In this document: positions 1-8,850 of the stretch, piece by piece
Layout of the letters: every line of letters begins with the position of its first letter
Numbering within the stretch: the stretch's first letter is position 1
Source of the DNA: Phosphoribacter sp037046615
Lineage (GTDB): Bacteria; Actinomycetota; Actinomycetes; Actinomycetales; Dermatophilaceae
Assembly: GCA_037046615.1 (NCBI GenBank)
Contig: JBAOHD010000018.1
Span: forward strand, 247,711 to 311,710
DNA length: 64,000 nucleotides
Reading direction: 5' to 3'
Position numbers and translations under genes: made by a program
Notes under the pieces: generated by a model
Told to the model about the DNA's origin: nothing
Seen by the model: only the letters and a program-made list of their open reading frames with translations
Database searches by the model: none

Positions 1-943
1 CGCCCTCGCGGGACACGATGTCCATGTCCTTGTCCGCCTCGGGATTCGCGGCTGTCGCGAACGCCGTGCCGAGGAAATCGAGCACCGCGTCGTTGGAGGT
101 GCGATTCTCGACGTGGCCGATCGACTGACCATGGAGCATGTCGTAGATGAGCTGATCGGTGCCCTTGGGACCGAGGGCTTGCTGCAGGGCTTGCGCGAAG
201 TAGGGATCCTTCGCCTTGTCGCCGAACCGTTGCTTGAGTTCGGCCAAAGCCGCGGCATCTCCCTGGGCGGCCTTCGCGAGCAGGTCTTTCGCGGCTGCCG
301 CTTCGGCTTGGGCGACGCCTCGCTTCATCGCCCCGGTGCTGATGTCCAGGCCATTGGTCAGCGAAGCGCGCATCGCCTCCGGCGACCCGGTCTTGTCGCG
401 GGGGATCGTCTCATCCGCCAGGGCGTTCAACTGCCGAGCCGCGGCGGCCCCTTGGGTCGAGAGGGTGTCGAGCGCCCGCTCGTAGCGGCGCAGCGTGGCG
501 GCTTGCGATGTGTCCCGGTCGTGAGCCGCACGGTCGGCCAGGTGCTGCCGTGCCTCGTCGGGCATCTGGCGCGCTTCGGACCGGTTGAGCGCGTTGATGG
601 TGGAGCGGTATGCCGCATCCGCCTCGTCCCAGTCGCCCTGCAATCGAGTCACCGTCGTGCGCGCCTGCCGCAGCGCTGCGGCATACCCACTGAGGGCACT
701 GTCGGCCTGGCGGAGGCGGTTGTCGGTCGCGGAGATGCGGCCGGAGAGTCTCCCGGCCTCGCCGCACGCCGCGCGCGACGCGGCCCCGTCGCTCCACGCC
801 TGGCGGATGAAGGCCGCGCTGGACCCTTGGGTGGCGAGCACCGATTGGTCGGCTCTGCTGGCATTTTGAGCCAACCGAGCCGAGATCCCACTGATGGCGG
901 CGGGGTCGCCGGTGGGCAGGGGGAGGGCGCTGGCGCCGGACAT
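1..943 (-). CDS. Type VII (ESX)-type secreted protein, C-terminus cut by window edge
   Basis: An open frame runs from an ATG at 943 to base 2 without a stop, giving at least 314 residues; the end lies outside the window. The first ~110 residues are Ala-, Ser- and Gln-rich with helical, heptad-like character, as in WXG100/LXG-type N-termini. The later part (from about residue 230) contains a segment around AAALAELKQRFGDKAKDPYF and LGPKGTDQL that resembles the actinobacterial DUF6571 style of large ESX-associated proteins. Its start overlaps the stop of the small EspC-like gene (TGATG), so the two are translationally coupled. I infer a secreted substrate or polymorphic-toxin-type protein. No catalytic domain is visible in the part present. 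Confidence 0.6.
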   Translation of the reverse strand, partial: MSGASALPLPTGDPAAISGISARLAQNASRADQSVLATQGSSAAFIRQAWSDGAASRAACGEAGRLSGRISATDNRLRQADSALSGYAAALRQARTTVTRLQGDWDEADAAYRSTINALNRSEARQMPDEARQHLADRAAHDRDTSQAATLRRYERALDTLSTQGAAAARQLNALADETIPRDKTGSPEAMRASLTNGLDISTGAMKRGVAQAEAAAAKDLLAKAAQGDAAALAELKQRFGDKAKDPYFAQALQQALGPKGTDQLIYDMLHGQSIGHVENRTSNDAVLDFLGTAFATAANPEADKDMDIVSREG

Positions 944-1263
944 CAGATCGCCACCCTCGCCTTGCCGCGATAGCGCATCGTCGTATTGTCGTCGTCGGCG
1001 TCGTAATTCGCGGCGGCGGCGACCATGTTGTTGGACAAGGCAGTCGTGCTCTCGGCATACGCGAGATACGCCATGCCCATGACGGCGAAATAGTGCTCGA
1101 CGGCCGCGCTCAGTGGTGGGCTCTCGGACCCCACGGCTGCAACACCGGCACCGCTGTCGGACTGCAGTGATGTTGACACGCTCTCAAAGGTCTGGACGTC
1201 CCCGATGACTTTGCGAGCGGACGCTGCCAGCCCGCCAGTGTTGACGGTGTAGGTGGTGCCCAT
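943..1263 (-). CDS. Small EspC-like (DUF2580-type) type VII secretion target
   Basis: This 106-residue protein (MGTTYTVNTGGLAASARKV) has the size and pattern of EspC/DUF2580 proteins: an N-terminal amphipathic helix, a short loop near residue 45, a second helix, and an Ala/Asn-rich C-terminus ending in an acidic DADDDN stretch. Such proteins are small partners encoded just before larger ESX substrates and are thought to be co-secreted or to chaperone them. The start has a good ribosome site (AAAGGGGA upstream on the minus strand). The stop overlaps the start of the larger downstream protein. There is no ESX secretion machinery in the window, so the role is inferred from family shape and pairing only. 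Confidence 0.6.
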   Translation of the reverse strand: MGTTYTVNTGGLAASARKVIGDVQTFESVSTSLQSDSGAGVAAVGSESPPLSAAVEHYFAVMGMAYLAYAESTTALSNNMVAAAANYDADDDNTTMRYRGKARVAI

Positions 1264-1360
1264 GATGTCCCCTTTGTCCCCCCTGCTTGATTCTGCACCG
1301 CCACGCTAGGGCCTATTCCTGTGCTCGCGCCTGAGTAGGAACGCCCATCTTTGGCTCTGA

Positions 1361-1432
1361 CGACGCGCCACACGATACGCCGGGCGACGCGCCACACGAC
1401 ACGCCGGGCGACACGCCGCACGACACGCGCGC
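1361..1432. repeat. Three tandem copies of a 24-bp GC-rich unit
   Basis: Units at 1361-1384, 1385-1408 and 1409-1432 share the pattern CGACGCGCCACACGACACGC; units 1 and 2 differ by one base and unit 3 is more diverged. They lie in the non-coding gap between the divergent EspC-like gene and nrdR. No function is apparent. Confidence 0.8.
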
Positions 1433-1479
1433 GCCACGTGACGCCCTTGCGTCGGTGGGGGTCGTATGTCACAGTTACC

Positions 1480-1527
1480 CCTACATCTAGTAGTTACATC
1501 GGTGTAACTCGTCCACATGTAGTCCAC
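1480..1527 (+). promoter_or_regulatory. Putative tandem NrdR boxes upstream of nrdR-nrdJ
   Basis: Two similar sites, centred in 1480-1495 (ACATCTAGTAGT) and 1512-1527 (ACATGTAGTCCA), share ACAT-S-TAGT and start exactly 32 bp apart, about three helical turns. NrdR repressor boxes are typically paired about 31-32 bp apart in front of ribonucleotide reductase genes, and the next gene is nrdR itself. I infer autoregulation of nrdR-nrdJ. The match to the canonical palindrome is only partial. Confidence 0.5.
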
Positions 1528-1540
1528 ATGAAGCGGTGAG

Positions 1541-1593
1541 TTACCCACAGGGTGTGCACATGGCATACCTGCTTCGTCCACCGGTTGTCCCCA
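1541..1593 (+). promoter_or_regulatory. Two near-consensus DnaA boxes (weak)
   Basis: TTACCCACA at 1541-1549 and TTGTCCCCA at 1585-1593 each differ by one base from DnaA box forms (TTATCCACA, TTGTCCACA) and lie 44 bp apart just before nrdR. DnaA control of RNR genes is known in other bacteria. Single-mismatch boxes arise easily by chance, so this is weak. Confidence 0.25.
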
Positions 1594-1639
1594 TGCGGGC
1601 CCCGGAAAGACCACGCACCGAAGGGGGGAGGGGAGCCGC

Positions 1640-2119
1640 ATGCACTGTCCGTTCTGTCGTCACAGCGACTCCCGGGTCGTCGACTCGCGCACCGCGGACG
1701 ACGGCACCGCGATCCGCCGCCGCCGGCAATGTCCGGAGTGCGGCCGCCGCTTCACGACGGTCGAGAGCGCCAGCCTGTCGGTCCTCAAGCGCTCCGGCGC
1801 CAGCGAGCCGTTCAGCCGCCAAAAGGTCCTCGTCGGTGTCCGCAAGGCGTGCCAGGGGCGGCCGGTCAGCGAGGACCAACTCGCGCTGCTGGCCCAGCGG
1901 GTCGAGGAGTCCGTGCGCGCCCAGGGGACGGCCGAGGTGGACGCCCACGAGGTTGGGCTGGCGGTGCTCGAGCCGTTGCGCGAGCTCGATGAGGTCGCCT
2001 ACCTCAGGTTCGCCTCGGTCTACCGGGCGTTCGACAACCTCGAGGACTTTGAGGCCGCGATCACCTTGTTGCGCGCCGAGCGCGATGCGGCCGGTATGCC
2101 GTCCGCTCACCACAGCTAA
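1640..2119 (+). CDS. nrdR: Transcriptional repressor NrdR
   Basis: NrdR is the nucleotide-sensing repressor of ribonucleotide reductase genes. The 159-residue protein begins MHCPFCRHSDSRVVDS and shows the N-terminal zinc ribbon (CPFC near residue 3 and CPEC near residue 31) followed by an ATP-cone starting near residue 48 (VLKRSGASEPFSRQK). Length is normal for the family (~150-160). A purine-rich ribosome site (GGGGGGAGGGG) precedes the ATG. It lies about 105 bp upstream of nrdJ on the same strand, and NrdR-like boxes sit 110-160 bp upstream, so both genes are probably under its control. Confidence 0.96.
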   Translation: MHCPFCRHSDSRVVDSRTADDGTAIRRRRQCPECGRRFTTVESASLSVLKRSGASEPFSRQKVLVGVRKACQGRPVSEDQLALLAQRVEESVRAQGTAEVDAHEVGLAVLEPLRELDEVAYLRFASVYRAFDNLEDFEAAITLLRAERDAAGMPSAHHS

Positions 2120-2224
2120 AGCACCCGCCTCGCACGCTCCGCAGAGAGGGGTGTCGGTGGCGACTGATACACGTGTACGACCCGCAAAGACCAAAGCAGC
2201 AGACGTCAGGGAGGACCGGAAAGC

Positions 2225-5165
2225 ATGACTGAGACAGCCAACCGTGCGGGGGCTCGCAAGCCTGCTCGGAGCAAGGGGGTGTCGGTGGAGCGCATCTTCA
2301 CGACGCCAGGGGTCCACCCCTACGACGAGGTGACGTGGGAGACGCCGCGACGTCGTGCAGACCAACTGGAAGACCGGCGAGACGATCTTCGAGCAGCGGG
2401 GTGTCGAGTTCCCCGACTTCTGGTCGGTCAACGCGGGCGCGATCGTCACGACGAAGTACTTCCGCGGTGCCCTCGGCACCGAGGTCCGGGAGCGCTCGCT
2501 GCGGCAGCTCATCGACCGGGTCGTCCTCACCTATGTCAAGGCCGGCAAGGAGTATCGGCTACTTCGGCTCGCCCGAAGACGCCGAGACCTTCGAGCACGA
2601 GCTGACCTACGCGCTGCTGCACCAGATCTTCTCGTTCAACTCGCCGGTGTGGTTCAACGTCGGCACGCCGTCGCCCCAGCAGGTGTCGGCCTGCTTCATC
2701 CTGTCGGTCGACGACTCGATGGACTCGATCCTCAACTGGTACAAGGAAGAGGGCAAGATCTTCCAGGGCGGGTCTGGTGCGGGCCTCAACCTCTCCCGGA
2801 TCCGTGCCTCGTCCGAGCTGCTGTCCTCGGGCGGCACCGCGTCCGGTCCGGTGTCGTTCATGCGTGGCGCCGACGCCAGTCCGCGGGCACGATCAAGTCT
2901 GGTGGCGCGACCCGCCGCGCGGCGAAGATGGTCGTCCTCGACGTCGACCACCCGGACATCGAGGAGTTCATCGACACGAAGGCCCGCGAAGAAGACAAGA
3001 TCCGCGCGCTGCGCGACGCCGGCTTCGACATGGACCTCGGCGGCAAGGACATCGTGTCCGTGCAGTACCAGAACGCCAACAACTCGGTCCGGGTCTCCGA
3101 CGAGTTCATGCAGGCTGTCGAAGAAGGTCGCTCGTTCGGGCTGCGCGGGCGACAGACCGGCGAGGTCCTGCGAGAGGTCGACGCTCGCGAACTCTTCGGC
3201 AAGATCGCCGCAGGCGGCATGGGAGTGCGCCGACCCCGGGATCCAGTACGACGACACCATCAACGACTGGCACACCAACCCCGAGACCGGGCGGATCACG
3301 GCATCCAACCCGTGCTCGGAATACATGTCGCTGGACAACTCGTCGTGCAACCTCGCGTCGCTCAACCTGCTGAAGTTCCTCCGCGACGACGACACGTTCG
3401 ATGCCGCGACCTTCCAGAAGGTCGTCGAGCTCGTCATCACCGCGATGGACATCTCGATCTGCTTCGCGGACTTCCCGACCGAGTCGATCGGGGTCACGAC
3501 GCGTGACTACCGCCAGCTCGGCATCGGCTACGCCAACCTCGGCGCGCTGCTCATGGCCACCGGCCACGGCTACGACTCCGACGGTGGCCGCGCGCTCGCG
3601 GCGAGCATCACCTCCCTGCTCACCGGCGCGGCATACAAGCGCTCGGCCGAGCTGGCGGCGGTCGTCGGCTCGTATGCCGGGTACGCCCGCAACGCCGACG
3701 CGCACCAGCGGGTCATGCGCAAGCACCAGGCAGCCAACGACGCCGCTCCGCACCGAGCGACGCGATGGCGACCGCGACATCCACAAGGTGGCGACGAAGG
3801 CCTGGGACGAGGTCGTCGACCTCGGGGAGCAGCAACGGCTACCGCAACGCGCAGGCGTCGGTGCTCGCCCCGACCGGCACCATCGGCTTCATGATGGACT
3901 GCGACACGACTGGCATCGAGCCGGACTTCTCGCTGGTGAAGTTCAAGAAGCTCGTCGGCGGCGGCTCGATGCAGATCGTCAACCTCACCATCCCGCGTGC
4001 CCTGAAGCGGATGGGCTACCAGCAGGAGTCGATCGAGGCCATCGTCGAATACATCGCCGACAAGGGTCACGTCATCGATGCGCCGGGCTTGAAGCCGGAG
4101 CACTACGAGGTCTTCGACTGCGCCATGGGTGCGCGGGCGATCTCGCCGATGGGCCACGTGCGGATGATGGCGGCCTGCCAGCCGTTCTTGTCGGGCGCGA
4201 TCTCCAAGACGGTCAACCTGCCCGAGACAGCAACGGTCGAGGAGATCGCCGACGTCTACATGCAGGGCTGGAAGCTCGGCATCAAGGCCCTCGCGGTCTA
4301 TCGCGACAACTGCAAGGTCGGTCAGCCCCTGTCTGATGGTGGATCGACCGCCAAGGACGCGACCGCCGCCAAGGATGCCGCGAAGGCCGCTGGTGAAGTG
4401 CGCGTCGAGAAGGTCATCGAATACCGTCCGGTGCGTCGACGGCTGCCCAAGCGTCGGCCGAGCCAGACGATCTCGTTCTCCGTCGGCGGGGCTGAGGGCT
4501 ACCTCACCGCTGGGTCTTACCCCGACGACGGTCTCGGCGAGCTGTTCCTCAAGTTCGGCAAGCAGGGCTCGACGCTCGGCGGCATCATGGATGCCTTCTC
4601 GATCGCAGTGTCGATCGGGTTGCAATACGGCGTGCCGTTGGAGACCTTCGTCGAGAAGTTCACGAACCTGCGTTTCGAGCCAGCCGGGCCGACCGACGAC
4701 CCGGACATCCGGATGGCGCAGTCGATCATGGACTACGTCTTCCGCCGGTTGGCACTCGACTACATGGACTTCGAGACCCGATCGTTCATGGGCATCCACA
4801 CGGCCGAGGAGCGCGCTCGCCAGCTCGAGACCGGGTCCTATGCTCCGCTCGATCAGAGCTCCGACGAGGAGATCGAGGACGAGCTCGAGAACTACTCGCA
4901 GACTGTCGCCCCGGCTCACGCGCCGCGCCGGCCGGAGCCCATGGTGATCCGCGCCGAGGACCACGCTGACGAGGTCAAGTCAGGTGCTGGCGCGGCGTCG
5001 GCTCGTGAGGTCGGTGGCGAGATCCACTCGTCGCAGGACCTGTTGGCGAAGTTCCAGGGCCGCACCGCCGACGCGCCGATGTGTCTGACGTGTGGCACGA
5101 GGATGCGCCCGGCTGGGTCGTGCTACGTCTGCGAGGGCTGCGGTTCGACGAGCGGATGCAGCTGA
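2225..5165 (+). CDS. nrdJ: Adenosylcobalamin-dependent (class II) ribonucleotide reductase, frame broken at about six sites
   Basis: NrdJ reduces ribonucleotides to deoxyribonucleotides using vitamin B12. Pieces in all three frames join into one ~975-residue protein. They show SFNSPVWFNVG, the glycyl loop GGSGAGLNLS, NPCSEYMSLDNSSCNL with its redox cysteine, and a C-terminal Cys-rich zinc tail (MCLTCGTRMRP, CYVCEGCG). Extra bases are needed at about 2345, 2556, 2878-2882 (two bases), 3210, somewhere in 3742-3770, and 3830-3833 to keep one frame. Each of the clear ones falls at a codon boundary. The protein is otherwise complete, so I treat it as one functional gene with sequence errors. It follows nrdR directly and ends at a strong hairpin. 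No B12 riboswitch is evident. Confidence 0.9.
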
Positions 5166-5180
5166 CCCCTTGAACGACGC

Positions 5181-5213
5181 GGGTGCGGCCTGCGGGGAAG
5201 CCCGGCCGCACCC
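5181..5213 (+). terminator. Hairpin terminator after nrdJ
   Basis: A perfect 10-bp stem (GGGTGCGGCC at 5181-5190 with GGCCGCACCC at 5204-5213) lies 16 bases past the nrdJ stop, followed by GTTGTC instead of a long U-tract, as is common in actinobacteria. Confidence 0.75.
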
Positions 5214-5222
5214 GTTGTCATA

Positions 5223-5265
5223 CCGTGAAGTTCGGCGACACGCCCCGTGTCGCCGAGCTTCACGG
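5223..5265. repeat. 19-bp near-perfect inverted repeat with 5-base loop
   Basis: The arm at 5223-5241 (CCGTGAAGTTCGGCGACAC) pairs with 5247-5265 (GTGTCGCCGAGCTTCACGG), with only one G-T position, around the loop GCCCC. It sits 10 bases after the nrdJ terminator and may be a second terminator or a copy of a dispersed palindromic element. Confidence 0.8.
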
Positions 5266-5662
5266 CGCCCGGGCGGCGTCCGTGATGTCACCTGGCCGTG
5301 TCTCGGATAGGGATAGCGCGCACTCGGCGGCCACGCACCGTCGGTTGCGCGATAGCGACGAGAACGTAACGAGACGGCGTGAGCCGCGGCGTCGAACTCG
5401 ACGTGCGGCACGCCGAAGCGGTGGGCGAACGGGCCTGCGAGCAACTGTCCGATAGCCATAGCGGGTCAGGCGATCTGGCTGTCTGTTCGCGGAGAGCGGG
5501 CGGCGTGCTGGCGGCACCGTGGATGAGGATGAGTCAATGCGGCGACCATGGTGCCTCACGGTTCACTTAGGTCGCCCGCACTGGCGAGGTGTGCGCAACC
5601 TGCCCGCAGCCGTGAAGTGTTGGTGACGACCGATCCGTCGCCTGGGTGATGGGATAGGGCCC
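5266..5662. other. 397-bp gap with no gene recognised
   Basis: This stretch holds no ORF with convincing coding character. It contains several GGATAGC/GCGATAGC-like words and a minus-strand frame, from about 5459 downward, that reads MAIGQLLAGPFAHRFG before losing coding character. That frame could be a remnant, but I cannot assign it. Confidence 0.5.
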
Positions 5663-7612
5663 ATGCACTCAGGGATCCGCGTCCACCACATCGACTCGAC
5701 CACCCGTCCCCAGGACGACCTCTACCGACACGTCAACGGTCGATGGATCGACGCCACGGAGATCCCCGGCGACAAGGGCCGCTACGGCTCGTTCGACATG
5801 CTCCGCGAGACGGCGGAGTCCGATCTTCGCGACATCATCGAGACGACCGCTGAGGCCGACCCGGACCGGGCGACACCTGCCGGCAAGGTCGTCAACCTCT
5901 ACCGCTCGTTCATGGACGAGGCAACGATCGAGTCACGCGGCCTCACGGGCCTGCGTGACCTCCTCGACGATATCGCCGCAGTCGCGAGCACCGCCGACCT
6001 TCCGGCCATCCTGGGCAAGCTCGAACGCGAGGGGGCCTCAGGGGCCTTCCAGCTTTACGTCAACACCGATGACCGCCAGTCCGACCGCTACGTCGTCTAC
6101 CTCAACCAAGGCGGCCTCGGTCTGCCGGACGAGTCCTACTATCGCGAGGAGCGGCACGCGGATGTCCGCGCGGCATACGTCACTCACATTGCGCAGATGC
6201 TGGGGCTGGGCGGCGCGGCCGACCCGACGGGAGCGGCGCGGCGGGTCATGGCCCTTGAGACTCGGCTCGCGGCGCACCACCTCGACAACGTGTCCGACCG
6301 CGATGCCGTCGCGACCTACACCCTGCTCACCCGCGCTGAACTCGAGACTCTGACCCCGCACATCGCATGGGACGCGTATGCCGCATCGCTCCAGGCCCCG
6401 AGCACGGCCTTCGACGAGGTGGTCGTCCGCCAACCTGACTACCTCGCAGCCTTCGATGCCGCCCTGATGGAGGTCGACATCGCAGACTGGCGCGACTGGC
6501 TGACGTGGCACACGCTCCACGAGTTCGCGCCATACCTGCCCGACGCCTTCGTCCAGGAGAACTTCGAGTTCTATGGCCGCACCCTCGCTGGCACGCCCCA
6601 GCTGCGTGACCGATGGAAGCGCGGCATCACCCTTGTCGACGGCTGCCTTCCCGAGGCCCTCGGCGAGCTTTACGTCGCCGAACACTTCCCCCCGGACGCC
6701 AAGGCCCACATGGAGCGGCTGGTCGGACATCTCGTCGAGGCATTCCGGCGCGCCTTCACCGCGAGCGAATGGATGGGGCCGGCGACCCAGGCTGAGGCCC
6801 TCACCAAGCTTGAGTCCTTCACCCCCAAGATCGGCTACCCAGACACCTGGCGGGACTACTCCGCTCTCTCCATCGACGACGACCTCGTCGGCAACGTCCG
6901 CCGGGCCGCAGCCTTCGAGAGTGACCGCAACCTCGCCAAGCTCGGCCAGCCGATCGACCGCGCCGAATGGTTCATGGGCCCCCAGACCGTCAACGCCTAC
7001 TACAACCCGGGCATGAACGAGATCGTCTTCCCCGCCGCAATCCTGCAGCCGCCCTTCTTCGACGCGCACGCCGACGACGCGGTCAACTACGGGGGGATCG
7101 GAGCCGTCATCGGCCACGAGATCGGCCATGGGTTCGACGATCAAGGCAGCCAGTTCGACGGCGTCGGCAACCTCCGCGACTGGTGGACCGAGGACGATCG
7201 GGCCCGGTTCGACGCCCTCGCTCAGAAACTCATCACGCAATTCAACGCGATCGAATCCGCCTCTGCTCCAGGTCATTTCATCAATGGCGCGCTCACGGTC
7301 GGCGAAAACATCGGTGACCTCGCCGGCATCGGGATCGGTCACGCGGCATACCGGCTCTCGCTCGGTGGCCAGGAGCCGCCGATCCTCGACGGCTACACCG
7401 GCGACCAGCGCTTCTTCCTCGGCTGGGCGCAAGTGTGGATGGGTAAGGCCCGTGAAGAGACCGCTCAGATGCTCCTCGCGGTCGACCCGCACTCCCCTCA
7501 AGAGGCCCGCGGCAACGCCGTCCGCAACCTCGACGCCTTCCACGCCGCCTTCGACGTCACACCTGCCGACCGCATGTGGCTCGCGCCCGAGGACCGCGTC
7601 AGCATCTTCTGA
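5663..7612 (+). CDS. M13 family (neprilysin/PepO-like) zinc metallopeptidase
   Basis: A 649-residue gluzincin peptidase that probably acts on short peptides. The catalytic HExxH (HEIGH) is at residues 485-489, preceded by the conserved NAYYNPGMNEIVFPAAILQP substrate-binding stretch. It is followed by the third zinc ligand region GENIGDLAGI and a C-terminus resembling the family's, though ending ...RVSIF instead of the usual tryptophan. No signal peptide or membrane anchor is visible at the N-terminus, so unlike animal neprilysins it is likely cytoplasmic, as in many bacterial PepO proteins. It is separated from ftsY by a 29-base gap on the same strand. The start used is the first ATG of the frame. 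Confidence 0.92.
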   Translation: MHSGIRVHHIDSTTRPQDDLYRHVNGRWIDATEIPGDKGRYGSFDMLRETAESDLRDIIETTAEADPDRATPAGKVVNLYRSFMDEATIESRGLTGLRDLLDDIAAVASTADLPAILGKLEREGASGAFQLYVNTDDRQSDRYVVYLNQGGLGLPDESYYREERHADVRAAYVTHIAQMLGLGGAADPTGAARRVMALETRLAAHHLDNVSDRDAVATYTLLTRAELETLTPHIAWDAYAASLQAPSTAFDEVVVRQPDYLAAFDAALMEVDIADWRDWLTWHTLHEFAPYLPDAFVQENFEFYGRTLAGTPQLRDRWKRGITLVDGCLPEALGELYVAEHFPPDAKAHMERLVGHLVEAFRRAFTASEWMGPATQAEALTKLESFTPKIGYPDTWRDYSALSIDDDLVGNVRRAAAFESDRNLAKLGQPIDRAEWFMGPQTVNAYYNPGMNEIVFPAAILQPPFFDAHADDAVNYGGIGAVIGHEIGHGFDDQGSQFDGVGNLRDWWTEDDRARFDALAQKLITQFNAIESASAPGHFINGALTVGENIGDLAGIGIGHAAYRLSLGGQEPPILDGYTGDQRFFLGWAQVWMGKAREETAQMLLAVDPHSPQEARGNAVRNLDAFHAAFDVTPADRMWLAPEDRVSIF

Positions 7613-7641
7613 CTGATCCGCACCATGTGAGGATAAGGACC

Positions 7642-8850
7642 ATGTTCGATCAGCTCTGGCAGATCATCGCCCTCGTCGTCGGCATCGCCATCGTCGGGGT
7701 CGGCCTCGTCGTCGGCTTCCTGCGCGGTCGTGGTGGCAAGGCCCGCGACCTCCCGTCGGCGCCCCCCAGCCCACGCTCCACGACGGGGTATGCCGGTGCG
7801 CCCAGTGACGACGACACACCGTCCCGGCCGGTTTCAGGAGGGGTAGGCACCGACGTCCTCGAGCCCGATGTCGATGTCGAGGCGCCGGTCGAGGTCATCC
7901 CCGAGGCGCCGGCATACGAGCGTCCGGACTCAGCCCGCGGGCGCCTCGCCCGTCTGCGCGCTCGGCTCGCGCGGAGCAATACCGCGATCGGCAAGGGACT
8001 GCTGGCCTTGCTCTCCCGTGGGAAGCTCGACGAGGCCGCCTGGGAGGACGTCGAAGACACTCTGCTCGGCGCCGACCTCGGGGTCGAAGCCACGACTGAG
8101 CTCGTCGAGTCGCTGCGAAAGCAAGTCCTGATCGACGGCGCCACCGACGAAGACACCGTGCGCGGCTGGCTGCGCCAGGACCTGCTTGCGCTGGTCGACC
8201 CGAGCATGGACCGGCGGATCGCGTCGAGCCGTGCCGAGGGACGACCGTCGGTCATCCTCGTCGTCGGCGTCAACGGCACCGGCAAGACCACGACCGTCGG
8301 CAAACTCGCTCGCGTGCTCGTCGCCGAAGACCGTGACGTCGTGCTTGGGGCGGCCGACACGTTCCGTGCCGCCGCGGCCGATCAACTCCAAACTTGGGGC
8401 GAGCGGGTCGGGGTGCCGACCGTGCGATCCGACCGCGAGGGGGCCGACCCCGCTGCGGTCGCCTTCGACGCCGTCAAGGCCGCCGCCGAACTCGAAGCCG
8501 ATGTCGTCATCATCGACACGGCCGGGCGACTGCACAACAAGACCAACCTCATGGACGAGCTCGCCAAGGTCAAGCGTGTCATCGAGAAGCAGAGCCCGAT
8601 CGACGAAGTGCTCCTGGTCCTCGACGCCACGACCGGTCAAAACGGCCTGGAGCAGGCGCGGGTCTTCGCGAGCGTCGTCGACGTCACCGGGATCGTGCTG
8701 ACCAAACTCGACGGCACCGCTAAGGGCGGGATCGTGGTGGCTGTCCAGCGCAAGCTAGGAGTGCCGGTCAAACTCGTCGGGCTCGGCGAAGGCCCCGACG
8801 ACCTCGCTCCTTTCGACCCGGCGGCATTTGTCGACGCCATCCTCGACTGA
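7642..8850 (+). CDS. ftsY: Signal recognition particle receptor FtsY
   Basis: FtsY is the SRP receptor GTPase that docks ribosome-nascent-chain complexes at the membrane. The 402-residue protein starts at ATG 7642 after GAGGATAAGGAC. It has an N-terminal hydrophobic segment (residues ~7-27, QIIALVVGIAIVGVGLVVGF), which is unusual in E. coli FtsY but normal in actinobacteria, then an acidic/Pro linker. The NG domain carries GVNGTGKTTTVGKLA (~208-222), DTFRAAAADQL, DTAGRLHNK and TKLDGTAKGG. The last 96 bases overlap the 3' end of a convergent minus-strand membrane-protein gene. Ffh, its partner, is encoded at 17.5 kb. Confidence 0.97.
   Translation: MFDQLWQIIALVVGIAIVGVGLVVGFLRGRGGKARDLPSAPPSPRSTTGYAGAPSDDDTPSRPVSGGVGTDVLEPDVDVEAPVEVIPEAPAYERPDSARGRLARLRARLARSNTAIGKGLLALLSRGKLDEAAWEDVEDTLLGADLGVEATTELVESLRKQVLIDGATDEDTVRGWLRQDLLALVDPSMDRRIASSRAEGRPSVILVVGVNGTGKTTTVGKLARVLVAEDRDVVLGAADTFRAAAADQLQTWGERVGVPTVRSDREGADPAAVAFDAVKAAAELEADVVIIDTAGRLHNKTNLMDELAKVKRVIEKQSPIDEVLLVLDATTGQNGLEQARVFASVVDVTGIVLTKLDGTAKGGIVVAVQRKLGVPVKLVGLGEGPDDLAPFDPAAFVDAILD

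Noticed and set aside
113..973. + strand 286-residue frame at the left end
   Set aside because: The minus strand holds a better, helix-rich ESX-type protein with a coupled start. The + frame is Arg/Gly-rich without family features.
1530..1639. Cobalamin riboswitch before nrdR-nrdJ
   Set aside because: The available leader is short and I could not find the conserved B12-box words.
5380..5459. Possible start of a minus-strand gene (MAIGQLLAGPFAHRFG)
   Set aside because: Coding character is lost within ~40 residues and no domain is recognisable. It may be a remnant, but it cannot be supported.
6038..7543. Minus-strand 501-residue frame opposite the M13 peptidase
   Set aside because: It is an antisense shadow; the + strand frame carries the HEIGH motif and conserved blocks.
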